Below are positions 16,842 through 28,407 of a stretch of 64,000 nt of DNA, one piece after another. The notes below the pieces were generated by a model. The model was not told where the DNA came from and did not search any database. It saw only the letters and a program-made list of their open reading frames with translations. A program made the position numbers and the translations under genes. How positions within the stretch are numbered: position 1 is the first letter of the stretch; every line of letters starts with the position of its first letter. Origin of the DNA: Thiomicrorhabdus sediminis (GTDB taxonomy: Bacteria; Pseudomonadota; Gammaproteobacteria; Thiomicrospirales; Thiomicrospiraceae); contig NZ_CP040602.1 of the NCBI RefSeq assembly GCF_005885815.1, forward strand, positions 1,007,630 through 1,071,629. The letters run 5' to 3'.

Positions 16842-18755
16842 ATGGCTAAGATTATTGGTATTGACTTAGGAACAACAAACTCTTGTGTTTCGGTCATGGA
16901 AGGTAAAGAAGTAAAAGTTATTCCTAACGCGGAAGGTGCGCGTACCACGCCATCTATCGTTGCTTACACAGATGACGAAATCCTGGTTGGTGATTCAGCC
17001 AAGCGTCAGGCGGTAACTAACCCTGAAAACACGTTATTCGCAATCAAGCGTTTGATCGGTCGTCGTGCAGATGACGCGGTTGTACAAAAAGATAAAGACA
17101 TGGTGCCTTATGCGATCGTGGCTGCCGATAACGGTGACGCTTGGGTATCGGTTAAAGACAAAAAATTGTCTCCACAGGAAGTTTCTGCGCGTACTTTGAT
17201 GAAAATGAAGAAGACTGCAGAAGATTACCTGGGGCACGAAGTCACAGAAGCGGTTATCACCGTTCCTGCATACTTCAACGATGCGCAGCGTCAGGCGACT
17301 AAAGATGCCGGTAAAATCGCTGGTCTAGAAGTTAAGCGTATTATCAACGAGCCGACAGCGGCGGCGTTGGCTTACGGTATGGATAAAGTGACTTCTGACA
17401 GCAAGATCGCGGTTTACGATTTAGGTGGTGGTACTTTCGATATCTCTATTATCGAAGTAGCTGACCTAGACGGTGAAAAGCAGATCGAAGTATTGTCGAC
17501 TAACGGTGATACTTTCCTAGGTGGTGAAGATTTCGATAACGTAATCGTTGAATACATCGCCGAAGAGTTCAAAAAAGATCAGAACGTTGATCTAAAGCTA
17601 GACAAACTGGCACTACAGCGTGTGCGTGAAGCGGCTGAGAAGGCGAAGATTGAATTGTCATCTCGTGAGCAGACAGATATTAATCTGCCTTACGTCACAG
17701 CGGATGCAACAGGTCCTAAGCACTTGAACATGAAGATCACTCGTGCCAAGTTTGAATCTTTGATTGACGATCTAGTTACGCGTTCAATCGAACCTTGTAA
17801 GGTGGCGTTGAAAGATGCGGGGCTGTCTGCATCTGAAATCGATGACGTTATCTTAGTTGGTGGTTCGACTCGTGTACCTATGGTTCAAGCGGCGGTTAAA
17901 GAGTTCTTCGGTAAAGAGCCACGTAAAGACGTTAACCCTGATGAAGCGGTAGCGATGGGTGCTGCGATTCAAGGTGGTGTATTGTCTGGTGATGTCAACG
18001 ACGTTCTTCTGCTTGACGTAACACCTTTGTCTCTAGGTATCGAGACAATGGGTGGTGTGATGACTAAGTTGATTGAGAAAAACACAACGATCCCGACTCG
18101 TAAGTCTCAGGTGTTCTCAACGGCTGAAGACAACCAGTCTGCGGTAACGATTCACGTTCTTCAAGGTGAGCGTGAAGTGGCAAGCGGCAACAAGTCTCTA
18201 GGTCAATTCAACCTGGATGAAATCGCCGCGGCACCACGTGGTACTCCGCAGATCGAAGTAACTTTCGATATCGATGCTAACGGTATCCTGAATGTTTCTG
18301 CGAAAGATAAGAACACTGGTAAAGAGCAGCACATCACTATCCAGGCATCTTCTGGTCTATCTGAAGAAGAAATCGAAGCAATGGTTAAGGATGCCGAAGC
18401 GAACGCTGAAGCCGATGCTAAGCTGAAAGAACTTGTTGAAGCGCGTAACCAGGCTGATGGTATGGTTCACGCAACCAACAAAATGATCAAAGATGCGGGT
18501 GACTCGGTGACAGCTGAAGAAAAAGCACCGGTTGAAGAAGCGATCAAAGCGGTTGAAGAGGCAATCAAAGGCGACGACAAAGCGGCAATCGACGAGTCTG
18601 TTCAGAAGTTGATGGAAGCGAGCCAAGGTATTGCTCAAAAAGCGCAAGCTCAGCAGCAGGCTGGTGGAGAAGCGCAACAGCAAAGTTCAGCAAAAGACGA
18701 TGACGATGACATCGTTGATGCGGAGTTTGAAGAAGTTAACGACGACAAGAAGTAA
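16842..18755 (+). CDS. dnaK: Chaperone DnaK (Hsp70)
   Basis: A 637-residue ATP-dependent chaperone. The ATPase domain starts [15 protein letters not shown] and contains [13 protein letters not shown] and [12 protein letters not shown]. The substrate-binding domain follows ([14 protein letters not shown]), then the helical lid and an acidic tail [19 protein letters not shown]. It works with DnaJ and GrpE, encoded on either side. The GC-rich wobble and uniform codon use fit high expression. Confidence 0.99.
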   Translation: MAKIIGIDLGTTNSCVSVMEGKEVKVIPNAEGARTTPSIVAYTDDEILVGDSAKRQAVTNPENTLFAIKRLIGRRADDAVVQKDKDMVPYAIVAADNGDAWVSVKDKKLSPQEVSARTLMKMKKTAEDYLGHEVTEAVITVPAYFNDAQRQATKDAGKIAGLEVKRIINEPTAAALAYGMDKVTSDSKIAVYDLGGGTFDISIIEVADLDGEKQIEVLSTNGDTFLGGEDFDNVIVEYIAEEFKKDQNVDLKLDKLALQRVREAAEKAKIELSSREQTDINLPYVTADATGPKHLNMKITRAKFESLIDDLVTRSIEPCKVALKDAGLSASEIDDVILVGGSTRVPMVQAAVKEFFGKEPRKDVNPDEAVAMGAAIQGGVLSGDVNDVLLLDVTPLSLGIETMGGVMTKLIEKNTTIPTRKSQVFSTAEDNQSAVTIHVLQGEREVASGNKSLGQFNLDEIAAAPRGTPQIEVTFDIDANGILNVSAKDKNTGKEQHITIQASSGLSEEEIEAMVKDAEANAEADAKLKELVEARNQADGMVHATNKMIKDAGDSVTAEEKAPVEEAIKAVEEAIKGDDKAAIDESVQKLMEASQGIAQKAQAQQQAGGEAQQQSSAKDDDDDIVDAEFEEVNDDKK

Positions 18756-18772
18756 TTATTTTACGCGCTAGT

Positions 18773-18844
18773 CTTGCAGCCTCTGTGTTGGGAAATGGTC
18801 AGCTACTCATTGTAGCTTCACATTTCCCGCCTTGATTCTGCAAG
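18773..18844 (+). repeat. Three-tier nested hairpin between dnaK and dnaJ
   Basis: The arms are perfect at three levels: CTTGCAG / CTGCAAG (18773-18779 with 18838-18844), GGGAAATG / CATTTCCC (18790-18797 with 18821-18828) and AGCTAC / GTAGCT (18801-18806 with 18812-18817) around a TCATT loop. No U-run follows, so it is not an ordinary terminator. Possible roles are 3'-end protection of dnaK mRNA or a processing site that sets the dnaK:dnaJ ratio. Confidence 0.85.
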
Positions 18845-18922
18845 CTATCGCAAAAAATAAAAGAACTTCTTAAGTCCATATCAGAAGAGTTTTAGAAGTT
18901 GTTTTTAAAACTCGGTATAATT

Positions 18923-18957
18923 CGGGCGATTCCAAACAGGGTTGCCCGTTTTTCTTT
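18923..18957 (+). terminator. Intrinsic terminator after dnaK
   Basis: CGGGCGA / TTGCCCG stem (7 bp, one G-U pair) with a 12-nt loop, followed by TTTTTCTTT. It lies 167 bases past dnaK and 116 before dnaJ, so dnaJ would be reached by read-through or from its own promoter. Confidence 0.8.
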
Positions 18958-19072
18958 GTAAGAATTGATTGATAAAAGCTGAATGGCTATTTAAAAAACT
19001 GCTTGGTGAAGCGATTTTTTAAATAGTGATTTTAAGATTAAGTAAACGCGATAAAGCACAGATGAGAATTCA

Positions 19073-20239
19073 ATGAGTAAAGCTTGCTACTATGAAATTT
19101 TAGGCGTCGCCAAAACCGCCTCCGAGGGGGAAATCAAAAAAGCCTACCGTAAAATGGCCATGAAATATCACCCGGATCGTAACCCGGATGATGCTGAGGC
19201 GGAAAACAAATTCAAAGAAGCTTCGGAAGCTTATGAAATTCTTTCGGATTCACAAAAACGTTCGGTATACGATCAGTTTGGTCATGCAGGTCTAGACGGC
19301 CAATCCGGAGGTGGATTTGGCGGTGGCGGTTTCGGCGATGCCTTTGGTGATATCTTCGGCGATATCTTTGGCGGCGGTTTTGGTGGTCGTCGAGGTCCGC
19401 AACCGGGTGCCGATCTGCAATACGATCTGGAAATCTCGCTGGAAGATGCGGTTGCCGGTACTACGGTCGATATCCGTATTCCAACCAAGGATGTTTGTGA
19501 TGCCTGTGATGGAACAGGGGCAGAGTCTGGTAGTGATGTGGAAACCTGTCCAACTTGTCATGGTGCCGGTCAGGTTCGGATGCAACAAGGGTTCTTTGCG
19601 GTAAACCGTACTTGTCCAAGTTGTCACGGTAGCGGTAAGCTGATTAAGACACCTTGTAAGTCATGTCGTGGCGAAGGCTATACTCATAGCCATAAGACCT
19701 TGTCGGTTAAAATTCCCGCCGGTGTCGATACCGGTGATCGTATTCGTCTGCAAGGCGAGGGGGAAGCCGGTGAACCAGGTGCGCCACGTGGTGATTTGTA
19801 TGTCCGCATCCGCGTCAAGCAGCATTCCATTTTTGAGCGTGACGGTAATAACCTTTATTGTGAACTGCCAATCAGTTTTGCCAAGGCCGCTTTGGGTGGT
19901 TCGGTAGATGTGCCGACCTTGGGCGGTAAAGCCAGCTTGAAGATTCCGGCCGGTACTCAGTCCGGTCAGCGCTTTAAAATGAGCGGAAAAGGGGTCAAGT
20001 CGGTTCGTTCATCAATGGTTGGTGATATGATTGTTCTGGTTCATATCGAAACACCGGTTAAACTCACCGCTCGTCAAAAAGAGTTGTTGGAAGAGTTTGA
20101 ACAAAGCCTGCAGGGCAAGCACTATAAACAGCACAGCCCGAAATCGCACAGTTTTTTTGATTCGGTAAAAGCTTTTTTTACCGGTGATGATGACGATACG
20201 AAAAAAGACAAAAATAACAAGGATGAGCCTTGGAATTAA
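19073..20239 (+). CDS. dnaJ: Chaperone DnaJ (Hsp40)
   Basis: 388 residues. The J domain carries the HPD motif (KYHPDRNP) that stimulates DnaK. A Gly/Phe-rich linker follows, then four zinc-binding repeats ([32 protein letters not shown]) and the two beta-sandwich substrate domains. It is slightly longer than E. coli DnaJ because of a charged C-terminal tail ([21 protein letters not shown]). The gene follows dnaK by 317 bases containing a nested hairpin and a terminator. Confidence 0.98.
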   Translation: MSKACYYEILGVAKTASEGEIKKAYRKMAMKYHPDRNPDDAEAENKFKEASEAYEILSDSQKRSVYDQFGHAGLDGQSGGGFGGGGFGDAFGDIFGDIFGGGFGGRRGPQPGADLQYDLEISLEDAVAGTTVDIRIPTKDVCDACDGTGAESGSDVETCPTCHGAGQVRMQQGFFAVNRTCPSCHGSGKLIKTPCKSCRGEGYTHSHKTLSVKIPAGVDTGDRIRLQGEGEAGEPGAPRGDLYVRIRVKQHSIFERDGNNLYCELPISFAKAALGGSVDVPTLGGKASLKIPAGTQSGQRFKMSGKGVKSVRSSMVGDMIVLVHIETPVKLTARQKELLEEFEQSLQGKHYKQHSPKSHSFFDSVKAFFTGDDDDTKKDKNNKDEPWN

Positions 20240-20274
20240 ATTTCCGTTTATCTATTATTGCCAGGATCAACTAA

Positions 20275-21087
<813 letters not shown>

Positions 21088-21108
21088 GGCTTTTCTTATT
21101 CAAAACAA

Positions 21109-21136
21109 AAAAAAGGCGCTTTATGGCGCCTTTTTT
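21109..21136. terminator. Bidirectional terminator between dapB and the diguanylate cyclase gene
   Basis: An A-rich run, a GGCGC / GCGCC stem and TTTTTT; symmetric, with U-runs on both strands. It lies between convergent genes. Confidence 0.93.
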
Positions 21137-21157
21137 ATTGGTCGATGATTCTCGCAG

Positions 21158-22198
21158 TTAAGTCATCATCTGTTCATGGACAACTTGATTGCGACCGAAT
21201 TCTTTGGCGCGGTACAAGCTTTTATCGGCACGGTTGATAAATTCATCCAGCGATTCAATTTTTCCTTTAAACAGGGCGACACCAAATGAAGCGGTAATTG
21301 GCTTGATCGGTTTTTTCTCACCTTTTAAAGTTAAACGGCAGCTGGCGATTTTCTGACGAATCTGTTCTGCGCGCCGAGTAGCTTGTTCAATGCTGGTGTT
21401 TTTCATTAAAATGGCGAACTCTTCGCCACCATAGCGACAAACTGTTTCATTTTCCTCTGCTTCTTGGGTCATGATCTTGGCAAAGTAGCGAAGTACACTG
21501 TCGCCAACCGGATGGCCATAGGTATCGTTAAAGCTTTTAAAGTGATCAATGTCGGTCATAATCAAGCATAACGGCTGTTCGGTTTCGCTTTGCTCGATGC
21601 TTAAGTATTGTAGCGCCTTGTTAAAGGCTTTACGGTTGCCCACTTGAGTCAAGTCATCGGTATGCGCTTCGGCACGAGCTTGTTCAAGCTGTTTACGCAA
21701 CAACTTAACCTGTTGGCTACTGCTTTGCAGGTCATCACAGATCTTATTGGTGTCGCTTTCCATCAGCTCTGTAACACTGCGGATATTCTGCGCCAGGTTT
21801 TCAATGTCATTGCCTTGCAGGTTAGGTACCGTTAAGTTGTCGGCATAGCTTTGCATGGTTTTCGAGTGTTGCGCCATGTTCTGTTTCAATACGTCCATTT
21901 GATGGGAAGTTTGTTGAACATGAGAGGCCACTGCCGCATCATATTGAGTTTGCGCGTGAGGTTCGTCTTTTTCAATATACTGTTCGTATAGACGTAAGCC
22001 TAATCTGTCAGGAAAGTGTTTACTGTTTCTGAGAAGGTCATTGATTTCCGCATTCAAATCGAGATTGCTGCCAAGAAAATATTCGTACCAGACTGTGTAG
22101 TTAATCGGTGTCGGGTTGATTTTGATTTGACTGAATTTTTCAGTGATGCTTTGATAGATATCACGAGATTTGTTTACAGGCTGACTGTATTGAATCAT
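21158..22198 (-). CDS. Soluble diguanylate cyclase (GGDEF protein)
   Basis: 346 residues with no membrane segment. The N-terminal half (about 1-170) is helical and Gln-rich with a likely coiled coil leading into the GGDEF domain. The catalytic motif is RYGGEEFAIL, an active GGEEF form, preceded by DDLTQVGNRKAF and DIDHFKSFNDTYGHPVGD. The RxxD inhibitory site is absent (ENET at that position), so product feedback is probably weak. It should synthesise c-di-GMP from two GTP in the cytoplasm. A single gene, convergent with dapB. Confidence 0.94.
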   Translation of the reverse strand: MIQYSQPVNKSRDIYQSITEKFSQIKINPTPINYTVWYEYFLGSNLDLNAEINDLLRNSKHFPDRLGLRLYEQYIEKDEPHAQTQYDAAVASHVQQTSHQMDVLKQNMAQHSKTMQSYADNLTVPNLQGNDIENLAQNIRSVTELMESDTNKICDDLQSSSQQVKLLRKQLEQARAEAHTDDLTQVGNRKAFNKALQYLSIEQSETEQPLCLIMTDIDHFKSFNDTYGHPVGDSVLRYFAKIMTQEAEENETVCRYGGEEFAILMKNTSIEQATRRAEQIRQKIASCRLTLKGEKKPIKPITASFGVALFKGKIESLDEFINRADKSLYRAKEFGRNQVVHEQMMT

Positions 22199-22381
22199 GC
22201 GGTAACCTCTGTTCAGGCTTAAAGAGTGTAATCCTGATGATGAATGAGAATTACATAATGCTTATATTATAAAGTATTCGAGGCAAGTTTTGATATAGGC
22301 ATTTATCTAAATAATGTGAAAAAACGGGTAAAAATTCGGGTCTAAACGCTATATGTTGGGTTTGGTGTTTAAAATTAATTT

Positions 22382-22903
22382 ATGGTGATATATTTGTCGA
22401 ATGCATTAAGACATCTATGGTTGCTAAGTCTTTTAGTTAGCCTGATTGGCTGTAGTTCAACCACTGAGAGAAGTGAAAGCGCATCATTTGCGTTGCAATT
22501 GAAATCGACTGGTATTGATTTACAAGATTCTCAGCAAGTCCGAAATGAACTTTTGGCACAGTTTGATCTATGGCGGGGCGCGCCATATCAGTATGGCGGC
22601 ACAAGTCTGCACGGCGTGGACTGTTCCGCCTATGTGCAAAATACCTTTGCCAACCGTTTGGGATTGATGTTGCCCAGGACTACCAGAACACAGATCAAGT
22701 TTGGGGTGCCTGTCGACAAAACCCAGCTGGAAGTGGGTGATGTGGTCTTTTTTAAGGTATCGAGAAATACTCTGCACAATGGTATTTATTTGGGGAAGGG
22801 AAAGTTTATGCATGCGTCTTCAAGCAAGGGAGTGACGATTTCATATCTGTCCAATCCTTATTGGCAAAAAACGTATCTGCATGCACGACGCTATTTTAAC
22901 TAA
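22382..22903 (+). CDS. NlpC/P60 family lipoprotein (probable peptidoglycan endopeptidase)
   Basis: A 173-residue protein with a lipobox (LIGC, Cys24), so probably anchored in the outer membrane. The NlpC/P60 catalytic domain shows Cys81 (GVDCSAYV), His132 (LHNGIYLG) and His144 (FMHAS). It resembles Spr/MepS and YafL, which cut the D-Glu-mDAP bond of peptidoglycan. It stands alone before carAB; no operon partner is evident. Confidence 0.93.
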   Translation: MVIYLSNALRHLWLLSLLVSLIGCSSTTERSESASFALQLKSTGIDLQDSQQVRNELLAQFDLWRGAPYQYGGTSLHGVDCSAYVQNTFANRLGLMLPRTTRTQIKFGVPVDKTQLEVGDVVFFKVSRNTLHNGIYLGKGKFMHASSSKGVTISYLSNPYWQKTYLHARRYFN

Positions 22904-23048
22904 ACGGGATGTATCTTATCGACCGCATTGGTTTTAACTTGTCCAAACTGTTTTGGTCACCTTGTGGTTCTTGGGTAGTTTAATCAGTGGCTTTATTGCC
23001 CAGCGCGAATAAATCCGCTATTTGCCTGAATTTAAGCGCCATTTAATA

Positions 23049-23077
23049 TAGACACGCTTGGCGAAATACAGTACAAT
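23049..23077 (+). promoter_or_regulatory. Sigma70 promoter of carAB
   Basis: TAGACA (23049-23054), an exact 17-nt spacer and TACAAT (23072-23077). Five of six consensus bases match in each box. Confidence 0.72.
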
Positions 23078-23170
23078 CCGCGTATTAAATTTTTGCGACT
23101 GAAATTAAGCAGTTATTGGCAATTAACGGGGATTTTAGCGGGATGACACGGGTCATTTAGCATATTGGAA

Positions 23171-23210
23171 AACGGAGTGAGTTCTTTAACGGGACTGGCT
23201 CCGTTTTTTT
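23171..23210 (+). promoter_or_regulatory. Terminator-like hairpin in the carA leader (candidate attenuator)
   Basis: AACGGAG (23171-23177) pairs with CTCCGTT (23199-23205) and is followed directly by a T-run (23204-23210). It lies between the promoter and the carA start, about 80 bases before the ATG, so full-length mRNA requires read-through. Confidence 0.72.
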
Positions 23211-23290
23211 ATATACGCCCTTTAAAAAAATCGCCTCTTAGCTGTGATCCAGCATACTGCTTAATACTAGATTCATTGGATGGACATTAC

Positions 23291-24424
23291 ATGACACAGG
23301 CTTTGCTAGCATTAGAAGACGGTACATTATTTTGGGGTACCTCTCTGGGTGCGCAAGGGGAAACTGTTGGTGAGGTAGTATTTAATACCTCTTTGACAGG
23401 CTATCAGGAAATTCTGACAGACCCTTCGTACTTCAAACAAATCGTTACATTAACTTATCCGCATATCGGTAATGTTGGTGTTAATGAGGAAGATGAAGAA
23501 TCGCCGCGTATTATGGCTCAGGGTCTGGTCATAAAAGATTGTCCTCCACTGATGAGCAACTTCCGCGCCCAGAAAACGCTACCGGATTATTTAACCGAAC
23601 AGGGTGTGATTGCGATTGCCGATATCGATACCCGTAAGTTGACTCGAATCTTGCGTGACAAGGGGGCGCAATCCGGTGTGATTGTTGCCGGTGATAATAT
23701 CGATGCAGAAGATGCAGTAGCCAAAGCCAAAGCATTCAGCGGTTTGAAAGGCATGGATCTTGCCAAGGAAGTCACCACGGCGGAAACCTATGAATGGACA
23801 GAAGGTTCTTGGCAGCTTGGTCAAGGCCACAAGGATTGCTCTGCAAACCAGCCCTATCATGTTGTAGCATTCGATTACGGTGTTAAACGTAATATCCTAC
23901 GCATGCTGGCCGATCGTGGTTGTAAGTTGACGGTTGTACCCGCGAAAACGCCGGCTAAAGATGTGCTCGCACTGAACCCTGATGGTGTTTTCTTATCAAA
24001 CGGTCCGGGTGATCCGGAACCATGTGATTATGCGATCAATGCAATTAAAGAAATTCTAGAAACAGATATCCCTGTGTTCGGTATCTGTTTAGGGCACCAG
24101 TTATTGGCTTTGGCCAGCGGTGCCAAAACGGTGAAAATGAAATTCGGTCATCACGGTGCTAACCATCCAGTACAGGATAGCGAATCTCAACAGGTCATGA
24201 TTACTTCTCAGAACCACGGTTTTGCGGTAGATGAAGCCAGCTTGCCAGCGACTTTGAAAGCCACTCATAAATCATTGTTTGATGGTTCCCTACAGGGAAT
24301 CTCACGTACCGATAAATCGGCATTCAGCTTCCAGGGGCATCCAGAAGCGAGCCCAGGTCCTCATGATGTTGCGCCATTGTTCGATCAGTTTATCGACAAT
24401 ATCAAAAGCGCCAAGAAAGCTTAA
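23291..24424 (+). CDS. carA: Carbamoyl phosphate synthase small subunit
   Basis: 377 residues from ATG 23291. It hydrolyses glutamine and channels ammonia to CarB for carbamoyl phosphate, the precursor of pyrimidines and arginine. The N-terminal domain starts [13 protein letters not shown]. The class I amidotransferase domain has the nucleophile motif FGICLGHQ and the HPE dyad ([11 protein letters not shown]). A longer frame back to 23165 runs through the leader hairpin and is not family-like, so the internal ATG is used; its length then matches E. coli (382). The carB gene follows after 15 bases. Confidence 0.98.
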   Translation: MTQALLALEDGTLFWGTSLGAQGETVGEVVFNTSLTGYQEILTDPSYFKQIVTLTYPHIGNVGVNEEDEESPRIMAQGLVIKDCPPLMSNFRAQKTLPDYLTEQGVIAIADIDTRKLTRILRDKGAQSGVIVAGDNIDAEDAVAKAKAFSGLKGMDLAKEVTTAETYEWTEGSWQLGQGHKDCSANQPYHVVAFDYGVKRNILRMLADRGCKLTVVPAKTPAKDVLALNPDGVFLSNGPGDPEPCDYAINAIKEILETDIPVFGICLGHQLLALASGAKTVKMKFGHHGANHPVQDSESQQVMITSQNHGFAVDEASLPATLKATHKSLFDGSLQGISRTDKSAFSFQGHPEASPGPHDVAPLFDQFIDNIKSAKKA

Positions 24425-24439
24425 TAATAGGAATTAGCA

Positions 24440-27400
24440 ATGCCAAAAAGAACAGACTTAAAAAGTATTATGATTATTGGTGCCGGTCCTATTATTATCG
24501 GGCAGGCATGTGAATTTGACTATTCTGGTGTTCAGGCCTGTAAGGCACTGAAAGAAGAGGGTTACCGTGTTATTTTGGTGAACTCTAACCCAGCGACCAT
24601 TATGACCGATCCAGAACTGGCCGATGCCACTTATATCGAGCCAATCGAGTGGAAAACCGTTGCCTCTATCATCGCCAAGGAAAAGCCGGATGCGATCCTG
24701 CCGACCATGGGGGGGCAGACGGCACTGAACTGTGCGTTGGATCTACACGATAATGGCGTTTTGGCAGAACATGGTGTTGAGCTGATCGGTGCCAATGCCG
24801 ATGCGATCGATAAAGCTGAAAACCGTGACCGTTTCCGTCAGGCAATGACCAAGATCGGTTTGGATATGCCGGTTTCTGATGTGGCTTCAAATATGGAAGA
24901 AGCTTGGGCGATTCAAGAACGTGTCGGTTTCCCGACTATTATCCGTCCATCATTCACCTTGGGGGGATCCGGTGGTGGTATCGCCTATAACAAAGCCGAA
25001 TTCGAACAGATCTGTAAGTTTGGTCTAGATCTTTCACCAACTAATGAGTTATTGATTGAAGAATCGATTCTGGGTTGGAAAGAGTATGAAATGGAAGTTA
25101 TCCGTGATAAGAAAGATAACGCCATTATTATTTGCTCGATTGAAAACCTTGACCCAATGGGTGTGCATACCGGTGACTCTATCACTGTGGCGCCGGCACA
25201 GACATTGACTGATAAAGAATATCAAATCATGCGTAACGCCTCCTTGGCGGTATTGCGTGAAATCGGTGTCGAAACCGGTGGTTCGAATGTACAGTTCTCG
25301 GTAAACCCTGAGACCGGTCGTATGATCATTATCGAGATGAATCCGCGAGTATCGCGTTCATCGGCCTTAGCTTCAAAAGCGACAGGTTTCCCGATTGCCA
25401 AGGTCGCTGCAAAATTGGCAGTAGGTTATACCCTGGATGAATTGAAAAACGATATTACTAACGGTGCGACACCTGCATCGTTTGAACCGACGATCGACTA
25501 TGTTGTCACTAAGATTCCTCGTTTCACATTCGAGAAATTCCCGCAAGCACAGCAGCGTCTGTCGACTCAGATGAAGTCGGTCGGTGAGGTGATGGCGATG
25601 GGTCGTAATTTCCAGGAATCTTTGCAAAAAGCGTTGCGTGGACTGGAAACGGACAAGAACGGTTTTGATGAAATCATCCCTGTTGAGATGGATGAAAAAG
25701 ACATCAAGGATACTTTACGTCGTGAATTGCGCGATGTTGGGCCTGAGCGTCTATGGTATGTGGCGGATGCGTTCCGTGCCGGTTGGGATATCGAAGCGGT
25801 ATTTGATGCATCGAAAATCGATCCTTGGTTCCTGGCGCAGATTAAAGAGCTTATCGACATGGAAGATGAGCTGAAACAGCGTGGTTTGGATGCCTTGGAT
25901 GAAACTTATCTGCGTCAGTTGAAGCGCAAAGGTTTCTCAGATAACCGTCTTGCCAAACTGTTGAATACCGATGCGGCGTTTATCCGCAAGTTCCGTCATA
26001 CCTTGAATGTACGCCCGGTGTTCAAGCGTGTTGATACCTGTGCGGCGGAATTCGAGACATCGACTGCTTATATGTATTCATCATACGATGAAGAGTGTGA
26101 AGCGAATCCGTCGGATAAAGACAAGATCATGGTATTGGGTGGTGGTCCAAACCGTATCGGTCAAGGTATCGAGTTTGATTACTGTTGTGTTCACGCTGCC
26201 ATGGCGATGCGTGAAGACGGTTATGAAACCATTATGGTTAACTGTAACCCGGAAACGGTTTCTACCGATTACGATATTTCGGATCGTCTTTATTTCGAGC
26301 CGTTAACGCTGGAAGACGTATTGGAAATCGTTGAAGTCGAACAGCCAAAAGGTGTGATCGTCCAGTACGGTGGGCAAACGCCGTTGAAACTGGCTGAAGA
26401 TCTTGAAGCGGCGGGTGTACCGATTGTCGGTACTTCACCGGAGTCAATCGATTTGGCGGAAGACCGTGAGCGTTTCCAGAAAATTCTGCAAGACAATGAT
26501 TTGTTGCAGCCACCTAACCGCACGGCAACCAGTGTTGAGCAGGCGGTAACGCTGGCTAACGAAATCGGTTATCCGCTAGTGGTACGCCCATCTTATGTAT
26601 TGGGTGGTCGTGGTATGGAAATCGTTTACGGTGAAGCGGATCTGGTTCGCTACATGAAAGCGGCGATTGGTGTATCGAATGATTCTCCTGTATTGCTGGA
26701 TCGTTTCCTGGATGATGCGGTTGAGCTGGATGTCGATGCGGTTTGCGACGGTGAACAGGTGGTTATCGGCGGGATTATGGAACACATCGAACAGGCCGGT
26801 ATCCATTCGGGTGACTCGGCCTGTTCATTGCCTCCTTACAGTATTTCTGCCGATGTACAGGATCGTGTCCGTGTTCAGGTTGAGAAAATGGCGAAGGCGT
26901 TGGGTGTTGTCGGTTTGATGAACACTCAGTTCGCGATCAAAGGTGATGATATTTACGTGCTAGAGGTTAACCCTCGTGCTTCACGTACCGTACCGTTTGT
27001 CTCTAAAGCGATCGGTCAGCCGTTGGCGAAAATCGCGGCGCGTTGCATGGTTGGGCAGAAGTTGGCGGATCAAGGCTTTACTGCGGAAGTTAAGCCGGAA
27101 CATTTTTCGGTAAAAGAAGCGGTATTCCCGTTCATCAAGTTCCTGGGTGTTGACCCGATTCTTGGGCCGGAAATGAAGTCGACCGGTGAGGTGATGGGTA
27201 TTGGTGAAAACTTTGCCCAAGCTTATGCCAAAGCGCAGTTGGCGGGTGGCACTGTATTGCCTCGTTCAGGTAAAGCGTTCTTATCGGTGCGTAAAGCAGA
27301 CAGAGTACGTGTCGTCGATCTGGCCAAGCAGCTGATTGCTCGCGGTTTCGAAATCGTGGCAACTCGTGGTACCGCCACTTCGTTAATTGAAGCCGGCATT

Positions 27401-27652
27401 GAATGTGAAACGGTGAACAAGGTGACGGAAGGGCGTCCGAATATTGTCGACTCAATCGTCAATGAAGAGATTGCGTTGATTGTCAACACTTCTGACGGTT
27501 CGGTCAGTATTCAGGATTCATCGAGCATCCGTCGAGAAGCTTTGATGCATAAGACCTGTTATACCACAACCATTGCAGCCGGTTTCGCGATGGTTGCAGC
27601 AATGGATTATCTTGATGACCAGCCAGTGAATTGTTTGCAAAACGTTCACTAA
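24440..27652 (+). CDS. carB: Carbamoyl phosphate synthase large subunit
   Basis: A 1070-residue subunit with two homologous ATP-grasp halves (one forms carboxyphosphate/carbamate, the other carbamoyl phosphate) and a C-terminal MGS-like allosteric domain. Motifs are [18 protein letters not shown] near the start, its repeat [17 protein letters not shown] in the second half, [12 protein letters not shown] and [12 protein letters not shown]. The length matches E. coli CarB (1073). It is the second gene of the carAB operon and ends at a clear terminator. Confidence 0.99.
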   Translation: MPKRTDLKSIMIIGAGPIIIGQACEFDYSGVQACKALKEEGYRVILVNSNPATIMTDPELADATYIEPIEWKTVASIIAKEKPDAILPTMGGQTALNCALDLHDNGVLAEHGVELIGANADAIDKAENRDRFRQAMTKIGLDMPVSDVASNMEEAWAIQERVGFPTIIRPSFTLGGSGGGIAYNKAEFEQICKFGLDLSPTNELLIEESILGWKEYEMEVIRDKKDNAIIICSIENLDPMGVHTGDSITVAPAQTLTDKEYQIMRNASLAVLREIGVETGGSNVQFSVNPETGRMIIIEMNPRVSRSSALASKATGFPIAKVAAKLAVGYTLDELKNDITNGATPASFEPTIDYVVTKIPRFTFEKFPQAQQRLSTQMKSVGEVMAMGRNFQESLQKALRGLETDKNGFDEIIPVEMDEKDIKDTLRRELRDVGPERLWYVADAFRAGWDIEAVFDASKIDPWFLAQIKELIDMEDELKQRGLDALDETYLRQLKRKGFSDNRLAKLLNTDAAFIRKFRHTLNVRPVFKRVDTCAAEFETSTAYMYSSYDEECEANPSDKDKIMVLGGGPNRIGQGIEFDYCCVHAAMAMREDGYETIMVNCNPETVSTDYDISDRLYFEPLTLEDVLEIVEVEQPKGVIVQYGGQTPLKLAEDLEAAGVPIVGTSPESIDLAEDRERFQKILQDNDLLQPPNRTATSVEQAVTLANEIGYPLVVRPSYVLGGRGMEIVYGEADLVRYMKAAIGVSNDSPVLLDRFLDDAVELDVDAVCDGEQVVIGGIMEHIEQAGIHSGDSACSLPPYSISADVQDRVRVQVEKMAKALGVVGLMNTQFAIKGDDIYVLEVNPRASRTVPFVSKAIGQPLAKIAARCMVGQKLADQGFTAEVKPEHFSVKEAVFPFIKFLGVDPILGPEMKSTGEVMGIGENFAQAYAKAQLAGGTVLPRSGKAFLSVRKADRVRVVDLAKQLIARGFEIVATRGTATSLIEAGIECETVNKVTEGRPNIVDSIVNEEIALIVNTSDGSVSIQDSSSIRREALMHKTCYTTTIAAGFAMVAAMDYLDDQPVNCLQNVH

Positions 27653-27674
27653 AATTGGTACATTGAGTAAAAAG

Positions 27675-27705
27675 CGCCAAAGTTCATTCTGAGCTTTGGC
27701 GTTTT
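27675..27705 (+). terminator. Intrinsic terminator after carB
   Basis: CGCCAAAG / CTTTGGCG stem with an 11-nt loop and a TTTT tail, 22 bases past carB. It separates carAB from greA. Confidence 0.85.
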
Positions 27706-27800
27706 GATTTCTGATAGAAAAAATATAAAAGCGCTAGGTACTATGCAGGGTCATAGTGCTGGCTATGTTTGAGTTAGCGACACAACAAAGGTTGAAGTGT

Positions 27801-28277
27801 ATGCAAAAACATCCAATGACAAAAGAAGGTGCTGATGCACTGCAAGCGGAATTGAATAAACTAAAAAAAGAAGAGCGCCCGCGTATTTCCGAAGCAATTG
27901 CCGTCGCCCGTGACCACGGTGATTTGAAAGAAAATGCCGAGTATCATGCTGCGCGTGAAGAGCAGGGCTTAGTTGAAGCGCGTATTAATCAGATTGAGCA
28001 CATTTTATCGTTGGCGCAAGTGATTGATATCACCAAGTTACCGCAAACCGGAAAGATCGTATTTGGTTCTACGGTAACGGTGGTTAACTTGGATACCGAT
28101 GATGAAATCACCTATAAGATTGTCGGTAATGAAGAATCTGATATCAAAGCCAATAAGATCTCGGTCAACTCTCCAATTGCGCGTGCTTTGGTCGGCAAGG
28201 AAGAGGGCGACGAGGTTGTGGTCCAGGCGCCAGGCGGAAATATTGACTATGAGATTGTTGAGGTTCAATATATCTGA
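27801..28277 (+). CDS. greA: Transcription elongation factor GreA
   Basis: 158 residues from ATG 27801, identical in length to E. coli GreA. The N-terminal coiled-coil hairpin ([35 protein letters not shown]) enters the RNA polymerase secondary channel and triggers cleavage of backtracked RNA. The C-terminal FKBP-like domain has [16 protein letters not shown] and [15 protein letters not shown]. The acidic tip D-x-x-E residues are present. An upstream start at 27756 would add 15 residues foreign to the family. carAB-greA is a conserved order. Confidence 0.98.
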   Translation: MQKHPMTKEGADALQAELNKLKKEERPRISEAIAVARDHGDLKENAEYHAAREEQGLVEARINQIEHILSLAQVIDITKLPQTGKIVFGSTVTVVNLDTDDEITYKIVGNEESDIKANKISVNSPIARALVGKEEGDEVVVQAPGGNIDYEIVEVQYI

Positions 28278-28290
28278 TAGTCGATAACAG

Positions 28291-28322
28291 AGAGCCAAGC
28301 GTTTAGAGAGCTAGGCTCTTTT
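28291..28322 (+). terminator. Terminator 1 after greA
   Basis: AGAGCC-A-AGC / GCT-A-GGCTCT stem with one A-A mismatch, then TTT. It is moderately strong and is followed at once by a second terminator. Confidence 0.75.
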
Positions 28323-28338
28323 GATATGGCGGTCAAAT

Positions 28339-28365
28339 AAGCCGAAGTTTAGCTTCGGCTTTTTT
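28339..28365 (+). terminator. Terminator 2 after greA
   Basis: AAGCCGAAG / CTTCGGCTT with a TTTAG loop and a T-run. A perfect 9-bp stem, in tandem with the previous one. Confidence 0.9.
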
Positions 28366-28407
28366 GTTTCTGGTGATCATAAGCTAACAGATGGCAAGGT
28401 GATACGG

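Larger units (their letters stand above)
22904..23290 (+). other. Intergenic region and carAB leader
   Basis: 387 bases. The first 145 hold nothing recognisable. The rest contains the carA promoter (23049-23077) and an untranslated leader of about 210 nt that includes a short palindrome ATGAC-ACGG-GTCAT (23143-23156) and a terminator-like hairpin (23171-23210). Confidence 0.7.

Noticed and set aside
18916-18921. Perfect TATAAT as a dnaJ promoter
   Set aside because: No -35 element lies 16-18 nt upstream, and the box is immediately followed by the terminator at 18923, so it is probably a chance match.
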